A stretch of 58,612 nt of DNA from Puniceicoccales bacterium (GTDB lineage Bacteria > Verrucomicrobiota > Verrucomicrobiia > Opitutales > UBA953), in contig JAISZI010000072.1 in the NCBI GenBank assembly GCA_031269335.1, forward strand, positions 1 to 58,612, given 5' to 3'. This document shows, in pieces, positions 1 to 9,253 of this stretch (its first letter is position 1; the number at the start of each line of letters is the position of its first letter). The notes beneath the pieces are model-generated. The model did not search any database, was not told where the DNA came from, and saw nothing but the letters and a program-made list of their open reading frames with translations. The translations under genes and the position numbers were made by a program.

Positions 1-198
1 ACGCGAGGACGCATGGATTTTCCCAGTTTTTGCTTGGTGTTCCTTGGAATACCGGGAAAATGCGCGGCCTTTTTCTCGTGTCAACTCCTTTATCTCCAAA
101 ATGTTAAACTTTTTTTCAGCACCGACTATTCTTATTTGTTCGTACGAAGGGGGGGGATACTTGACACTGGCGTGCCGCCGACCGCCGCGTATGCGCAT

Positions 199-284
199 TG
201 GTGCCCGGAAGGGGACTTGAACCCCTACTCCATTGCTGGAAACGGATTTTAAGTCCGCTGCGTCTACCATTTCGCCATCCGGGC
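199..284 (-). tRNA. tRNA-Leu, anticodon TAA
   Basis: Read on the minus strand, the acceptor stem GCCCGGA (284-278) pairs with TCCGGGC (209-203). A discriminator A and an encoded CCA (201-199) follow. The anticodon loop contains TTAA inside ACTTAAAAT, giving anticodon TAA. The long variable arm and the T-arm GGTTCAAGTCC fit a class II leucine tRNA. It is the only feature I can support in the first 300 bases. Confidence 0.95.
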
Positions 285-338
285 GGGAGGGAAGAGTTGG
301 GAATGTGACGGGGTGATGGTTGGAGGCAAGGGAATTTC

Positions 339-1727
339 TTAAGTTTTCTTTACGGCGAGGGCGTGGAGGGCGAGGTTTTTTCCGAATGACCACATGGGAC
401 CGAAGGGGGAGCCGCATTCGTCGAGGACGCGGTCGAGGGCGTTCACGAAGCGGTCTATTTCGCGGTCGCCGATGGTGTATGGGGGGAGGATTTTTATTAC
501 GTCCATGTTGTGTCCGGCGACTTGCGTGAGGATGCGTTCTTTGCTCATGAGGCCGTGGACAATCATTTCGGGGAAGAGGCCTTTGTCCACGTTGTCGAAG
601 ATTTTCCAGGCGGCGCGGAGGAGGAGGTTGGAGGGGCGTTGGAATTCGATGGCTATCATGCAACCTTTGCCTCTGATTTCTTTTATCATGTCGTGTTTTT
701 TGGCGAGTTGGTGCAGGCGTTGCATGAGTTGTTCGCCGCGTTGGGCGCTGCGTTCGACGAGGTTTTCTTCTTCGAGGATGTGGAGGGTGGCGAGAGCGCA
801 TGCCATAGCGAGGTTGTTGCGGCCGAAGGTGGAGGAGTGGACGACGCAGCGGTCGAGGCTGGAAAAGACACCTTGATAGATGGGGCGACGGGTGACTATG
901 GCGCCGACGGGGACGTAGCCGCCGGAGAGGGTTTTTGCCATGGTGACGATGTCGGGGTCGAGGTTCCAGTGTTCGTAGGCGAACATTTTGCCGGTGCGTC
1001 CGAGGCCGCATTGGACTTCGTCGCAGATGAGGAGGGTGCCGTATTTGCGGCAGAGTTGTTGAGCTTGGGTATAGTAATCGTCTGCCGGGTAATGGACGCC
1101 TTTGCCTTGGACGGGTTCGATGATGAAGCCGGCGACGTCGCCTTTGGAGAGTTCGCGTTCGAGAGCGGGGAGGTCGTCGAGGGGGACGTGGTCAACGCCG
1201 GGGAGGAGTTGGCCGAAGCCGCGCTGGAAGTTGGGGTTTTGGGTGAGGGAGAGGGAGCCGTAGCTGAGGCCGTGGTAGGAGCCGTTGAGGGAGAGCATGC
1301 GGTTGCGCTTTGTGGCGGCGCGGGCGAATTTGATGGCGGCTTCGTTGACTTCGGTGCCGCTGTTGCCGAAGAAGCACGAGTCGCGGTCGGCGCCGACGGT
1401 GCGGGCGATGGCTTCGCCGAGGAGACCGCTGAGGAGGGCGCAGTCCATTTGCACCATGTTGGGGAGGTCGAGTTCGAGGACGTCGCGGATGGTTTGTTTG
1501 ATGACGGGGTGGTTGCGTCCGATGCCATAGACGCCGTAGCCGCTGAGGAAGTCGAGGTAGTCGTTGCCGTGTTTGTCGTAGAGGTAACAGCCTTCGGCGC
1601 GGGCGTAGCATTTGTCGAATCCGATTGTGCGGAGCACCTTAACGAGGGTGCGGTTGAGATACTGCTCGTGCAGTTCGTAGTTTGCGCCGAAACGTTCGGC
1701 GATGGTGGCTTTGATGTCGAAGCTCAT
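339..1727 (-). CDS. class III (PLP-dependent) aminotransferase
   Basis: This 462-aa protein is a fold-type I, class III aminotransferase. The PLP-binding segment GNSGTEVNEAA, the DEVQCGLGRTG block with the pyridine-contacting Asp, and the Schiff-base lysine K265 in MAKTLSGGYVPVG are all visible. It resembles ornithine/acetylornithine-type transaminases but is longer, with an extra C-terminal tail after the small domain. The substrate cannot be read from sequence. It is divergent from thrB; a long palindrome lies in the shared upstream region. ATG at 1727 is the natural start. A 413-aa antisense frame is a GC shadow. The family is certain and the specific function is not. Confidence 0.88.
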   Translation of the reverse strand: MSFDIKATIAERFGANYELHEQYLNRTLVKVLRTIGFDKCYARAEGCYLYDKHGNDYLDFLSGYGVYGIGRNHPVIKQTIRDVLELDLPNMVQMDCALLSGLLGEAIARTVGADRDSCFFGNSGTEVNEAAIKFARAATKRNRMLSLNGSYHGLSYGSLSLTQNPNFQRGFGQLLPGVDHVPLDDLPALERELSKGDVAGFIIEPVQGKGVHYPADDYYTQAQQLCRKYGTLLICDEVQCGLGRTGKMFAYEHWNLDPDIVTMAKTLSGGYVPVGAIVTRRPIYQGVFSSLDRCVVHSSTFGRNNLAMACALATLHILEEENLVERSAQRGEQLMQRLHQLAKKHDMIKEIRGKGCMIAIEFQRPSNLLLRAAWKIFDNVDKGLFPEMIVHGLMSKERILTQVAGHNMDVIKILPPYTIGDREIDRFVNALDRVLDECGSPFGPMWSFGKNLALHALAVKKT

Positions 1728-1860
1728 GGGATGCTGTGGAGGCGGTCTTAGTTTTTGCTGAAAAAGAAGAGTGTGCGTGGGAGGCGAGACTCTTTCGTGC
1801 AGGCGCGGCGGGGCAACTTGAAAACGGTGGGGCAGGGTGGACGGGGATTTGTTTCCGGTG

Positions 1861-2033
1861 TTGAACCCGAAAACCGCCTTTGAAAAGGCGCGACTTGCGG
1901 AAAGCTGCGGGCATCAGCGAGTTGTGCTCTTCGCTCGACGCACTTAAAAGTGCGCCTTCGGAAAAGCGCAACTCACTGCTCCTGCGCATCTTCCACGCAA
2001 TTCACGCCATTCAAAAGCGGTTTTCGGGTTGAA
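1861..2033. repeat. 173-bp imperfect palindrome in divergent intergenic region
   Basis: The sequence from 1861 to about 1946 is nearly the reverse complement of 1947-2033. The outermost arms carry ACCCGAAAACCGC and its complement. An inner arm pairs GAGTTGTGCTCTTC with GAAAAGCGCAACTC. The centre is GCACTTAAAAGTGC. It fills most of the space between the aminotransferase (minus) and thrB (plus). It could be a non-autonomous palindromic element or a structured transcript. No coding sequence is apparent inside it. Confidence 0.75.
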
Positions 2034-2063
2034 AAGCGGTGTGCGGCGGGCAATGTGTGCGGC

Positions 2064-3041
2064 ATGAGAAAGAGCACGCCGCAGACCGCTCCGTTTTTAG
2101 TTATCCGCGTTCCAGCCACTTCGGCGAATCTTGGCGCTGGTTTCGACTGCATCGGCGTTGCGCTTGATTTGTGGAACACTTTTGAGCTTCACCTTGTGAA
2201 GGGGCAACGTGCGGAGGTCGTGGTGGAGTCGCACGGCGAAGCGGCGGCGCAGTTGCCCAAAGATCACACGAACACCATTGCGCGCGTGCTTTTTGAGGAG
2301 CTGGGCGAGACGTTGGGGCAGGCGGCGCCGGGTCCGTTGCGGATTGTTTGTCGTAATGCGGTGCCGTGTGGCAGCGGGCTGGGTTCCAGCTCCACGGCGG
2401 TCATCGCCGGTCTGGTTTTCGCGCACGCGCTTGCGCGGCGGGAGTTGACGCCGGAAAATGCCGATTCGTTGAAGCGTGCGGTGCTGGCGCGGGCTGTGGA
2501 AATTGAGGGACACGGGGACAATGTGGCGCCGGCGTTGCTCGGTGGGTTGGTGGTGGTGACGCGCTCGGCGAACGGGCGTTTGCTCACGCATCCGGTCGCG
2601 ATGAAGCGGGTGCGCGTGGTAGTGTGCGTGCCCGAATTCGCCTTTCTCACCAGCAAATCGCGTGCGGTGCTGCCGCCTGCCTTGCCGCGCACTGACGCGA
2701 TTTACAACATTGCCCACGCCGTGCTCACCATAGAGGCGTTGCGCACGGGAGATTTCTCGTTGCTCGCCAAGGTGTTAGATGACCGGATGCACGAGCCGTA
2801 TCGCGTCCCCGCGATACCCGGTGCCACCGAGGCGCGGCAGGCGGCACTGGACAACGGTGCGGCGGCGTCTTGCCTCAGCGGGGCGGGACCGGGCATCCTC
2901 GCTTTCACCGAAAACGCTCACGAGCGCGTGGGCAAAGCTATGCAGCGGTGTTTCGCTGACGCCGGGTTGCGGGCGCGTTATTGGGTGTTGGACACCAATG
3001 ATAGCGGCGCGGAGATCGCCCTTGGCGCAGCGGGCATCTGA
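2064..3041 (+). CDS. thrB: homoserine kinase
   Basis: A 325-aa GHMP-family kinase that phosphorylates L-homoserine in threonine synthesis. Motif 1 (PATSANLGAGFD, residues 17-28), the ATP-binding GSGLGSSSTA loop and motif 3 CLSGAGPGI near the C-terminus are all present in order. I chose ATG 2064 because it places the first motif at the usual distance from the N-terminus. The longer in-frame start at 1950 would run through the palindrome. No thrA or thrC is nearby, so the threonine pathway is scattered. lepB follows on the same strand after about 120 bp. Confidence 0.93.
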   Translation: MRKSTPQTAPFLVIRVPATSANLGAGFDCIGVALDLWNTFELHLVKGQRAEVVVESHGEAAAQLPKDHTNTIARVLFEELGETLGQAAPGPLRIVCRNAVPCGSGLGSSSTAVIAGLVFAHALARRELTPENADSLKRAVLARAVEIEGHGDNVAPALLGGLVVVTRSANGRLLTHPVAMKRVRVVVCVPEFAFLTSKSRAVLPPALPRTDAIYNIAHAVLTIEALRTGDFSLLAKVLDDRMHEPYRVPAIPGATEARQAALDNGAAASCLSGAGPGILAFTENAHERVGKAMQRCFADAGLRARYWVLDTNDSGAEIALGAAGI

Positions 3042-3162
3042 CTCCCGCCAAATGCCTGTGCCTGACGGCGGTCAACGCTGCGGCATGGCGAATTTCGTTT
3101 TCGGGGCGAATTGTTTCGTTGCCTTGGCGCAAGAAGGTCTCTTTTTGTGCCCCCTCTTTCTT

Positions 3163-4518
3163 ATGTTTTTTTTCAAACGCGACCCGTTGAAGTCATTGCG
3201 GGAAAACGCTGAAACCCTGTTGCATCATGCGGACAAGGTTTGGAATTACAGGCGTGATGTCCTTTCCAAAGACGAAGCTGATTATCTCCTGAAATCACGG
3301 GCGATGGTTGCCGCTCTCACGGCGGATTCTCGGCGTGCCGATTTTGCGGAACAAGATGGTGAGAAAAAGCTTTCCGATGCTGCGGACGAATTGCACGAGA
3401 CGCTTTGCGTTACCGGAGGCACGATTTATCCCGTGCGGGCGATGCCCGAATGGGTCGAGATGATTGTTGTCGCGACTATCGTTGTCTGCGCCATTCGTTC
3501 CTTCTTTTTACAACCCTTCAAAATTCCCACCAATTCCATGTATCCCACTTATCACGGGATGACGGCGGAAGTGTTTCCGCTCAAAGAAGATGGCGTCGGC
3601 GGTCTCAATAAAATTTGGCGTAAATTAACCCTTTGGACAACTCGCGTCGAGGCGCGGGCACCCGTTTCCGGAGAAGTGTTCATTCCCCTCGATCCAAATT
3701 CTGGACCGGAGCGCGATCACGGAAATCAATTCGACTCAGGCATTTTTAACACAAATCTGCTGCGCAACCCCGTGGATGTGTTTTATTTATCCATAGAAAA
3801 AAAAGCACCGGTGAAAATAACTGTCCCAAAGGAATTTACTATCACAGGTGTTCTTTTGAAGACATATTTTCCTGATGATGCGAAGTTACCCATAGGGGAG
3901 GTCGCGTGTTGGAGGAGAGTGGTGGAGCGGGCGAGCAGGAACGGCGATTTGATGCCCCGCGAGAAGGGCGGTTATTTTTTGCGCACACACAAGCAAGTTG
4001 CCGCTAACGAACGCGTTGTGAATTTTGACGTGCTCACCGGAGACATGGTGTTGGTTGATCGCATGAGCTACAATTTTGTCCGTCCAGGAGCGGGGGATCC
4101 GTTTGTTTTTGCGACGAAGAACATTCCGGGACTCAACGACCATGCGGACAATCCCCAGGACATCTATTTCATAAAGCGCCTTGTTGGGGAACCGCTGGAT
4201 GTCTTGCAGGTGAAAGGCTCCGTGCTTTTGCGTAATGGGGCACCCATCAGCGGCAGCCCAGCCTTTGAGAAAAATAACGCAATGCGTTCTGATTTAGAGT
4301 ATTACGGCTATTTGTCGCGTTCGGCGGGCAATAACGTTCACGGGTGTCCGCTTGACAAGCCATTGGGGATTCCTCCCGCGCACTATTTTGCAATGGGCGA
4401 CAATTCGGAGAACAGCTTTGATAGTCGCGGCTGGGGATTTGTGCCGGAAAAAGAAATTATCGGACGTGCTTTCTTCATCCTGTATCCATTTAGAAAACGT
4501 TGGGGGATAGCTGAATAA
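3163..4518 (+). CDS. lepB: signal peptidase I with long insertion
   Basis: A 451-aa membrane-bound serine protease that removes signal peptides. A soluble N-terminal extension of about 95 residues is followed by one membrane segment (about 98-112). The catalytic box PTNSMYPTY with Ser124 comes next. Box E, GDNSENSFDSRGWG, lies near the C-terminus. About 165 residues separate the Ser box from the GDMVLVDR box, far more than in Escherichia coli. In the region that should hold the general-base lysine, GDPFVFATK, the lysine (K318) sits two positions later than in the classical GDIVVFK. ATG 3163 gives a normal cytoplasmic start; upstream in-frame ATGs overlap thrB. pncC follows within 6 bp. Confidence 0.9.
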   Translation: MFFFKRDPLKSLRENAETLLHHADKVWNYRRDVLSKDEADYLLKSRAMVAALTADSRRADFAEQDGEKKLSDAADELHETLCVTGGTIYPVRAMPEWVEMIVVATIVVCAIRSFFLQPFKIPTNSMYPTYHGMTAEVFPLKEDGVGGLNKIWRKLTLWTTRVEARAPVSGEVFIPLDPNSGPERDHGNQFDSGIFNTNLLRNPVDVFYLSIEKKAPVKITVPKEFTITGVLLKTYFPDDAKLPIGEVACWRRVVERASRNGDLMPREKGGYFLRTHKQVAANERVVNFDVLTGDMVLVDRMSYNFVRPGAGDPFVFATKNIPGLNDHADNPQDIYFIKRLVGEPLDVLQVKGSVLLRNGAPISGSPAFEKNNAMRSDLEYYGYLSRSAGNNVHGCPLDKPLGIPPAHYFAMGDNSENSFDSRGWGFVPEKEIIGRAFFILYPFRKRWGIAE

Positions 4519-4524
4519 GAAAAA

Positions 4525-5040
4525 ATGGAGCAGCATCCCCCCGTCATTTTTACCACGCTTTACCCCTATGCCCGCGAAGTCGTTGACGCGCTCGCGGAAG
4601 GCGGGAAAACCCTTGCCGTCGCGGAGTCCTGCACGGGCGGACTTCTGGGAGCAGTGGTGACAAGCGTGCCGGGTGCCTCGATGGTGTTTGTTGGCGGTCT
4701 CATCACTTACTCGATTGAAGCCAAGTTGTGCCTCGGTGTGCCGCGAGAAGTCATGGATCGCTACGGAGTCGTCAGCGCGGAATGCGCGGCGGAAATGGCA
4801 CGCGCCGCTGCCGTTTTTATGGGAGCCGACGTTGGCGTAGGCATTACCGGAGTCGCCGGTCCGGGAGGAGCCACACGAGAAGAGCCAAGGGGAGCCGTCT
4901 ATATCGGTCTTTTTTCACGCTGGACGGGAGCGAGTGCGGTTCGCTTTCTTTTTGAAGGCGACCGCGCCGCCGTGCGCACGCAAGCCGTCGGAGCCGCCCT
5001 CTCGCGCATTCGGTCTGTTGGCGTTCATTCCGGGGGTTGA
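4525..5040 (+). CDS. pncC: nicotinamide-nucleotide amidase (CinA C-terminal family)
   Basis: A 171-aa stand-alone CinA C-terminal domain protein. The hallmark AESCTGGLLGAVVT is at residues 33-46, followed by GLITYS and the glycine-rich GITGVAGPGGAT segment. The family converts NMN to NaMN and ammonia in pyridine nucleotide salvage. The N-terminal MoaB-like domain of full CinA is absent, as in E. coli PncC. It starts 6 bp after lepB, so the two are probably cotranscribed. The C-terminal tail after the last helix is short and glycine-rich. Confidence 0.9.
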   Translation: MEQHPPVIFTTLYPYAREVVDALAEGGKTLAVAESCTGGLLGAVVTSVPGASMVFVGGLITYSIEAKLCLGVPREVMDRYGVVSAECAAEMARAAAVFMGADVGVGITGVAGPGGATREEPRGAVYIGLFSRWTGASAVRFLFEGDRAAVRTQAVGAALSRIRSVGVHSGG

Positions 5041-5126
5041 CATTTGCGTGGAATCATCATTCTCTACGCGCACTCCGGCAGAAGCGGTTTTCTTGGCGGA
5101 GTGGAAACAACCAACAAACAACACAC

Positions 5127-5435
5127 ATGAAAAAAGTACTCATTGCGCTGCCGGCACTTGCCGCTGCGGCGTTTTTCACAGGATGCGCCGCTCCCGAACA
5201 CTATGGTGTTCTCTTCAGCAACTCTACGCATCCGAGACAGGTAACGGACAACGCACTTGGCTCCAAAAAGGGCGAAGCGAAAATTACGAATATCCTTGGT
5301 ATTGTAGAAGGTGATTCGGGCATCAAAGCCGCTGCGAGCAATGGAGGCATTACCAAAATTGGTGCCGTGGATGTTCGCATCAAAAACTACCTTGGCGTTT
5401 ATTCTGAAACGACCACCGTTGTTTACGGCGAATAA
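5127..5435 (+). CDS. TRL-like family lipoprotein
   Basis: A 102-aa secreted protein. A lysine-initiated hydrophobic leader ends in a lipobox, FFTGC, with Cys20 as the probable lipidated residue. The mature part reads GSKKGEAKITNILGIVEGDSG followed by IKAAASNGGITKI, the pattern of the TRL-like (tRNA-associated locus) family seen in spirochaetes, Bacteroidota and Verrucomicrobiota. Its function is not established. It stands alone between pncC and trpC and is followed directly by an intrinsic terminator, so it is probably a monocistronic, well-expressed small lipoprotein. Confidence 0.82.
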   Translation: MKKVLIALPALAAAAFFTGCAAPEHYGVLFSNSTHPRQVTDNALGSKKGEAKITNILGIVEGDSGIKAAASNGGITKIGAVDVRIKNYLGVYSETTTVVYGE

Positions 5436-5463
5436 AGCACCGGCTTTCAACAGCAGCTGCTCA

Positions 5464-5503
5464 AAAAAAACAGGGCGTCGGCAACGGCGACCTTGTTTTT
5501 TTT
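5464..5503 (+). terminator. intrinsic terminator after TRL lipoprotein gene
   Basis: An imperfect GC-rich stem (CAGGGCGTCG / CGGCGACCTTG) around GCAA is flanked by A8 upstream and T8 downstream. It lies 28 bp past the lipoprotein stop and before trpC. The flanking A and T runs could extend the hairpin. Confidence 0.75.
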
Positions 5504-5534
5504 CGCTGCTCTCAATGATTGCCACCCTTCAAAA

Positions 5535-6371
5535 ATGGATAAACTCTCGGAAATTATGGCGTGGAAGGCGCGTGAAATTGCCCCGCGTCTGCGCCCCGTG
5601 CGCGAAAGCGAGCTGGCGCGTCTCGGCGAAATTCGCCGTTTCGGTCCTTCTTTCCGCGACGCCTTGCGCAAACCGGGGCGTCTCGCCGTCATCGCCGAGA
5701 TAAAACGGGCTTCCCCAAGTGCGGGCATGATAAAGGCTGCGGTTGACTCCGTCGAGCAGGCGCGCCTCTACACGAATGCCGGCGCCGATGCCATGAGCGT
5801 TTTGACCGACGCAAAGTTTTTTTGTGGGGAGATAAAAGACCTTTGGGAAGTTGTTGATTTCCAGACACAACACCGGCGTTACCTCCCCTGTTTGTGCAAG
5901 GATTTCATCCTCGATTCCGTTCAAATTGTCGAAGCAGCCGAAGCGGGCGCACGCTGCATCCTCCTCATTGTTCGCGCTTTGGACGATGATCAGATACGCC
6001 GCCTCTATTCCGCCGCCACCATCGCCGGTCTCGACACCCTTTTTGAGGTGCACGACGCCCGCGAATTGGAACGTGCCCTCGCATTTTCCCCGAAAATTCT
6101 CGGCGTGAACAACCGAAACCTCAACACCTTCAAGACCGATCTCGCCTTTTCCGAAAAATACCTCCCGCAAATCCCTGCCAACATCGTGAAAGTCGCCGAA
6201 AGCGGCATACAATCAGGCACCGATGCCGCGAGAATGAAATTCGCCGGCGCCGATGCCCTGCTCGTCGGCGAAGCTCTCATGCGCACCCCCGACCCGGGTG
6301 CGCTTTTGCGGGAATTGCGCGTGGATACCGCCGCAGCTAATTCCCCCGAACCAGAAGACGAAGACGCATAG
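5535..6371 (+). CDS. trpC: indole-3-glycerol-phosphate synthase
   Basis: A 278-aa TIM-barrel enzyme that closes the indole ring of tryptophan. The phosphate- and substrate-binding signature AEIKRASPSAGMI, the catalytic-strand segments CKDFILD and GVNNRNLNTF, and the C-terminal phosphate loop LVGEALMRT are all in order. ATG 5535 lies just past the terminator and removes a 14-residue non-conserved extension. It is a single gene; no other trp gene is in the window. The C-terminus ends in an acidic tail, EPEDEDA. Confidence 0.93.
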   Translation: MDKLSEIMAWKAREIAPRLRPVRESELARLGEIRRFGPSFRDALRKPGRLAVIAEIKRASPSAGMIKAAVDSVEQARLYTNAGADAMSVLTDAKFFCGEIKDLWEVVDFQTQHRRYLPCLCKDFILDSVQIVEAAEAGARCILLIVRALDDDQIRRLYSAATIAGLDTLFEVHDARELERALAFSPKILGVNNRNLNTFKTDLAFSEKYLPQIPANIVKVAESGIQSGTDAARMKFAGADALLVGEALMRTPDPGALLRELRVDTAAANSPEPEDEDA

Positions 6372-6497
6372 TGAATGTTTCCCCCTTTTACGTGTCCGCA
6401 CCCTGCGTTTTGTGCGCCAAAGATTTTCCATGTCTTTGTTGGCGAAGTGCTTTATCGCAAGGGACGGAACTGTCCGATTTATCGGAGGTCAAAGGGG

Positions 6498-6560
6498 AAA
6501 AGGTGCGTTCAGCGTAGAATTTTGCAGATTTGCGAATTTGCAAAAATGCGGCACCTTTTT
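6498..6560 (+). terminator. possible hairpin terminator between trpC and hemA
   Basis: AAAAGGTGC (6498-6506) pairs with GCACCTTTT (6551-6559), followed by a T-rich stretch. The loop is long (about 44 nt) and itself holds repeated TTTGC motifs, so this may instead be a small structured RNA. It would be interrupted by coding sequence if hemA used its most upstream ATG. Confidence 0.35.
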
Positions 6561-6649
6561 CATTTTCCAGCCAACATGCGACCACCAGTTCAGCCAGTAA
6601 CCGAGCCTCGTCACTTGAACACGGCGTTCAGCCAGTCACTTTCCCGACC

Positions 6650-7699
6650 GTGAACACCGATCTTGTTGCCAACCGCACACTTGCAGTGCTGGCGTGCACC
6701 CACAAGATTGCGCCATTGGCTGTGCGAGAAAAACTCGCCATTGAACCCGAACGCCTCGACCGCTTCCTCGAAAACCTCCGTGCGCTGCCGAGCGTCGCCG
6801 AGTGCCTCGTTTTGAGCACCTGCAATCGCATTGAAATTTACGTTGCCACCGACGACGCGGATGTCGCCGCATTGCGGAGGAGCATCCTCGCGCTACTTGC
6901 CGCCCACCAGTCACTTGCCGCTGGTGTGCTCGCCGCCCATTGTTGTTGGCTCTCCGGTTTGCCCGCTCTCGAACACCTTTTCCATGTCGCCGCCGGCGTG
7001 GATTCACAGATGATTGGGGAGACGGAAATACTTGGTCAGGTTAAAGATGCGTATGAAGCCGCCTTTGCCCGTCGCGATACCGGAGCCTTTCTCAACCGGG
7101 CATTTCAAAAAAGTTTTCAAGCCGCCGCCTGGGTGCATTCGCAGACCCCCGTTACGCACGGGCAGGTAAGCATTGGCAACATAGCCGTCGAGCTGGCTTC
7201 ACGCATCTTTGGGAACCTCTCGCGCAGCCGCATTCTCGTGCTTGGGACTGGCGAAGTCGGGCGCAAAACCGCCCGCGCCTTCCTTTCACGCGGTGCCCTT
7301 GCCCTCACCGTTGCCAGCCGCGGCGTCGATAACGCCCGCAATCTTGCCGCCGATGTCGGTGGCAGATTTGTTGAAATGGCTGACGCACTGCGTTCGCTCG
7401 ACCAGCACGACATCATCATTGGCTCCGCTTCCGTTACCTCCGCCCTTGTTTCCGCCGATGTTGTGCGCACCGCCGCCGCTGCCCGGTCTGGCGATCCGCT
7501 TTTCCTTATAGACCTCGGTCTTCCCCGCAATTTTCCGCCGGACTCTGGCACCATCCGCGGTGTCTATCTCTATAACCTCGATGACCTTTCCGCCATTGCC
7601 AACGAAAACCTCCGCGCTCGTTTTGCCGCCGTTGACGCCGCCAAAATTGCCCTCGCCGCAAAAGCGGCGCGCCTCTGGGAGCGCCTCCGTTCCCAATGA
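6650..7699 (+). CDS. hemA: glutamyl-tRNA reductase, short form
   Basis: A 349-aa enzyme of the C5 tetrapyrrole pathway that reduces glutamyl-tRNA to glutamate-1-semialdehyde. The catalytic-cysteine block LSTCNRIEIYV has Cys58. The block DSQMIGETEILGQVKDAY and the NADPH-binding LVLGTGEVGRKTARAF follow. Typical family members have about 100 more residues forming a C-terminal helical dimerisation domain. Here the protein ends about 30 residues after YLYNLDDLS, at a clean stop. GTG 6650 is preferred because it starts just before the first beta strand; an ATG at 6530 would add 40 non-conserved residues. The family is sure and the start is not. Confidence 0.87.
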   Translation: MNTDLVANRTLAVLACTHKIAPLAVREKLAIEPERLDRFLENLRALPSVAECLVLSTCNRIEIYVATDDADVAALRRSILALLAAHQSLAAGVLAAHCCWLSGLPALEHLFHVAAGVDSQMIGETEILGQVKDAYEAAFARRDTGAFLNRAFQKSFQAAAWVHSQTPVTHGQVSIGNIAVELASRIFGNLSRSRILVLGTGEVGRKTARAFLSRGALALTVASRGVDNARNLAADVGGRFVEMADALRSLDQHDIIIGSASVTSALVSADVVRTAAAARSGDPLFLIDLGLPRNFPPDSGTIRGVYLYNLDDLSAIANENLRARFAAVDAAKIALAAKAARLWERLRSQ

Positions 7700-7771
7700 A
7701 CCCGATTTCCGCTTCCGCCTCTTTTTAACTTCCCCTTTACCGCCGCTTCTCATTCCATTGCGCACCTAACC

Positions 7772-9253
7772 ATGTCACAGCAGACCATCTTGATAGTTGA
7801 CGATGAGAAACACACCCGCGAAGGACTGGCGGCTTCGCTGGAAGGCAAATACGAAATCTTTCTCGCTCGCGATGCGGAAGAAGCCTTTGGTCTGCTTGAT
7901 GCCGAGAAGTTCGACCTCGTCCTCACCGACCTTCGCATGGCGGGCAAAAGTGGTTTAAGCGTGATTGACAAGACCATCTCCCTCCCCTCTCGCCCCGTCT
8001 GCATTATGATGACAGCATACGGCAACGTCGAAACCGCCGTGGAGGCGATGCGTCGCGGCGCCCACGATTTTCTCCAGAAACCCATTAATCTCGAACGACT
8101 TGAACACATCATCAAGACCGCTCTCAACACCCGCAAAACGGTCGAAGAAAACACCGAACCGCCGCCCCCGCCGCCCCGAACCGCCGCCCGCCCCGCGCCT
8201 GCCGCGTCGGCGTTCAACCCGGGCAATGTCATCGGCGACAGCCCAGCCTTTGTCCGCGTCCTCGCCCAAGTCCGCCAAGTCGCCCGTTCCCGCGCCACCG
8301 TCCTCCTCCTCGGCGAGACGGGCACCGGCAAAGAACTCTTTGCCCAAATGACGCACCGCAACAGCCCCCGCGCCGGTGCTCCTTTCGTTGCCGTTCATTG
8401 CGCCGCGCTCCCGGCGAACCTCCTCGAAAGCGAGCTTTTCGGGCACGAAAAAGGCTCATTCACCGGTGCCACCGAACGGCGCATCGGGCGTTTTGAGGCG
8501 GCAGCCGGCGGCACGCTCTTCCTCGACGAAATCGGCGAAATCGACGCGCTGACCCAGGTCAAACTCCTCCGTTTCCTCGAAACGCGCACTTTTGAACGCA
8601 TCGGCTCCAATAAACCCATCCAAGTGGACGTGCGCCTCGTCTGCGCCACAAACAAAGACCTCCTCTCCGAAGTCGCCAAAGGCACCTTCCGCGAAGACCT
8701 TTTCTATCGCATCAGCGTCGTCCAAATTCATCTCCCGCCCCTCCGCGAACGCCCCGAAGACATTCCGGTTCTCGTGAAATACTATCTCGAACATTTTGCC
8801 CGCGAAAATTCCCTCACGCCGCCAACCCTCACCGCACCCGCCCTCAGCCGCCTCGCGACCCGCCAATGGCCAGGTAACATCCGAGAATTACGCAACTTCT
8901 GCGAAAATATCGTCGTCATGCACGCCGGCAAAACCCTCGGCGAATACGACCTCGCCTTCAACCCGCCACCCGCTACCGCCCCGGTCCAGCCGGACAGAAA
9001 TTCCCTTTCCCGCACTGACAATGAGAAACGCCTTCTGCGCCAAGCACTTGTCGAAGCATCCGGCAACCGCACCAAGGCCGCCATCCTCCTCGGCCTCTCC
9101 CGCCGCACCCTCCTGCGAAAACTCGAAAAATGGCCGGAACTCGACGTCTTCCCGCCTCCACCGCGCTCCCTCAATTCAAGGATTGAAATCCAAACACCCA
9201 TCCACACTTCTCCCAAACCACTAACACCACCACCACCAACTTTAATACCATGA
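7772..9253 (+). CDS. NtrC-family sigma-54-dependent response regulator
   Basis: 493 aa with three domains. The receiver domain (1-120) has acidic residues at 10-12, phospho-acceptor D53 and K103. A proline-rich linker (about 130-142) follows. The AAA+ sigma-54 activation domain has Walker A GETGTGKE at 181-188 and the sigma-54 contact loop as GSFTGA at 228-233 rather than GAFTGA. A Fis-type HTH ([20 protein letters not shown]) and an unusual proline-rich tail end the protein. The stop overlaps the argG start as ATGA, so translation is probably coupled. No partner histidine kinase is adjacent. Control of arginine or nitrogen genes is inferred from position only. Confidence 0.92.
   Translation: MSQQTILIVDDEKHTREGLAASLEGKYEIFLARDAEEAFGLLDAEKFDLVLTDLRMAGKSGLSVIDKTISLPSRPVCIMMTAYGNVETAVEAMRRGAHDFLQKPINLERLEHIIKTALNTRKTVEENTEPPPPPPRTAARPAPAASAFNPGNVIGDSPAFVRVLAQVRQVARSRATVLLLGETGTGKELFAQMTHRNSPRAGAPFVAVHCAALPANLLESELFGHEKGSFTGATERRIGRFEAAAGGTLFLDEIGEIDALTQVKLLRFLETRTFERIGSNKPIQVDVRLVCATNKDLLSEVAKGTFREDLFYRISVVQIHLPPLRERPEDIPVLVKYYLEHFARENSLTPPTLTAPALSRLATRQWPGNIRELRNFCENIVVMHAGKTLGEYDLAFNPPPATAPVQPDRNSLSRTDNEKRLLRQALVEASGNRTKAAILLGLSRRTLLRKLEKWPELDVFPPPPRSLNSRIEIQTPIHTSPKPLTPPPPTLIP

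Noticed and set aside
149-156. G8 run near the left edge as a phase-variable promoter tract
   Set aside because: No gene start is close enough on either strand to be controlled by it within the window.
510-1751. 413-aa plus-strand frame opposite the aminotransferase
   Set aside because: Biased composition (Val/Glu/Gly-rich) typical of the antisense of a GC-rich gene; the minus-strand frame carries all family motifs.
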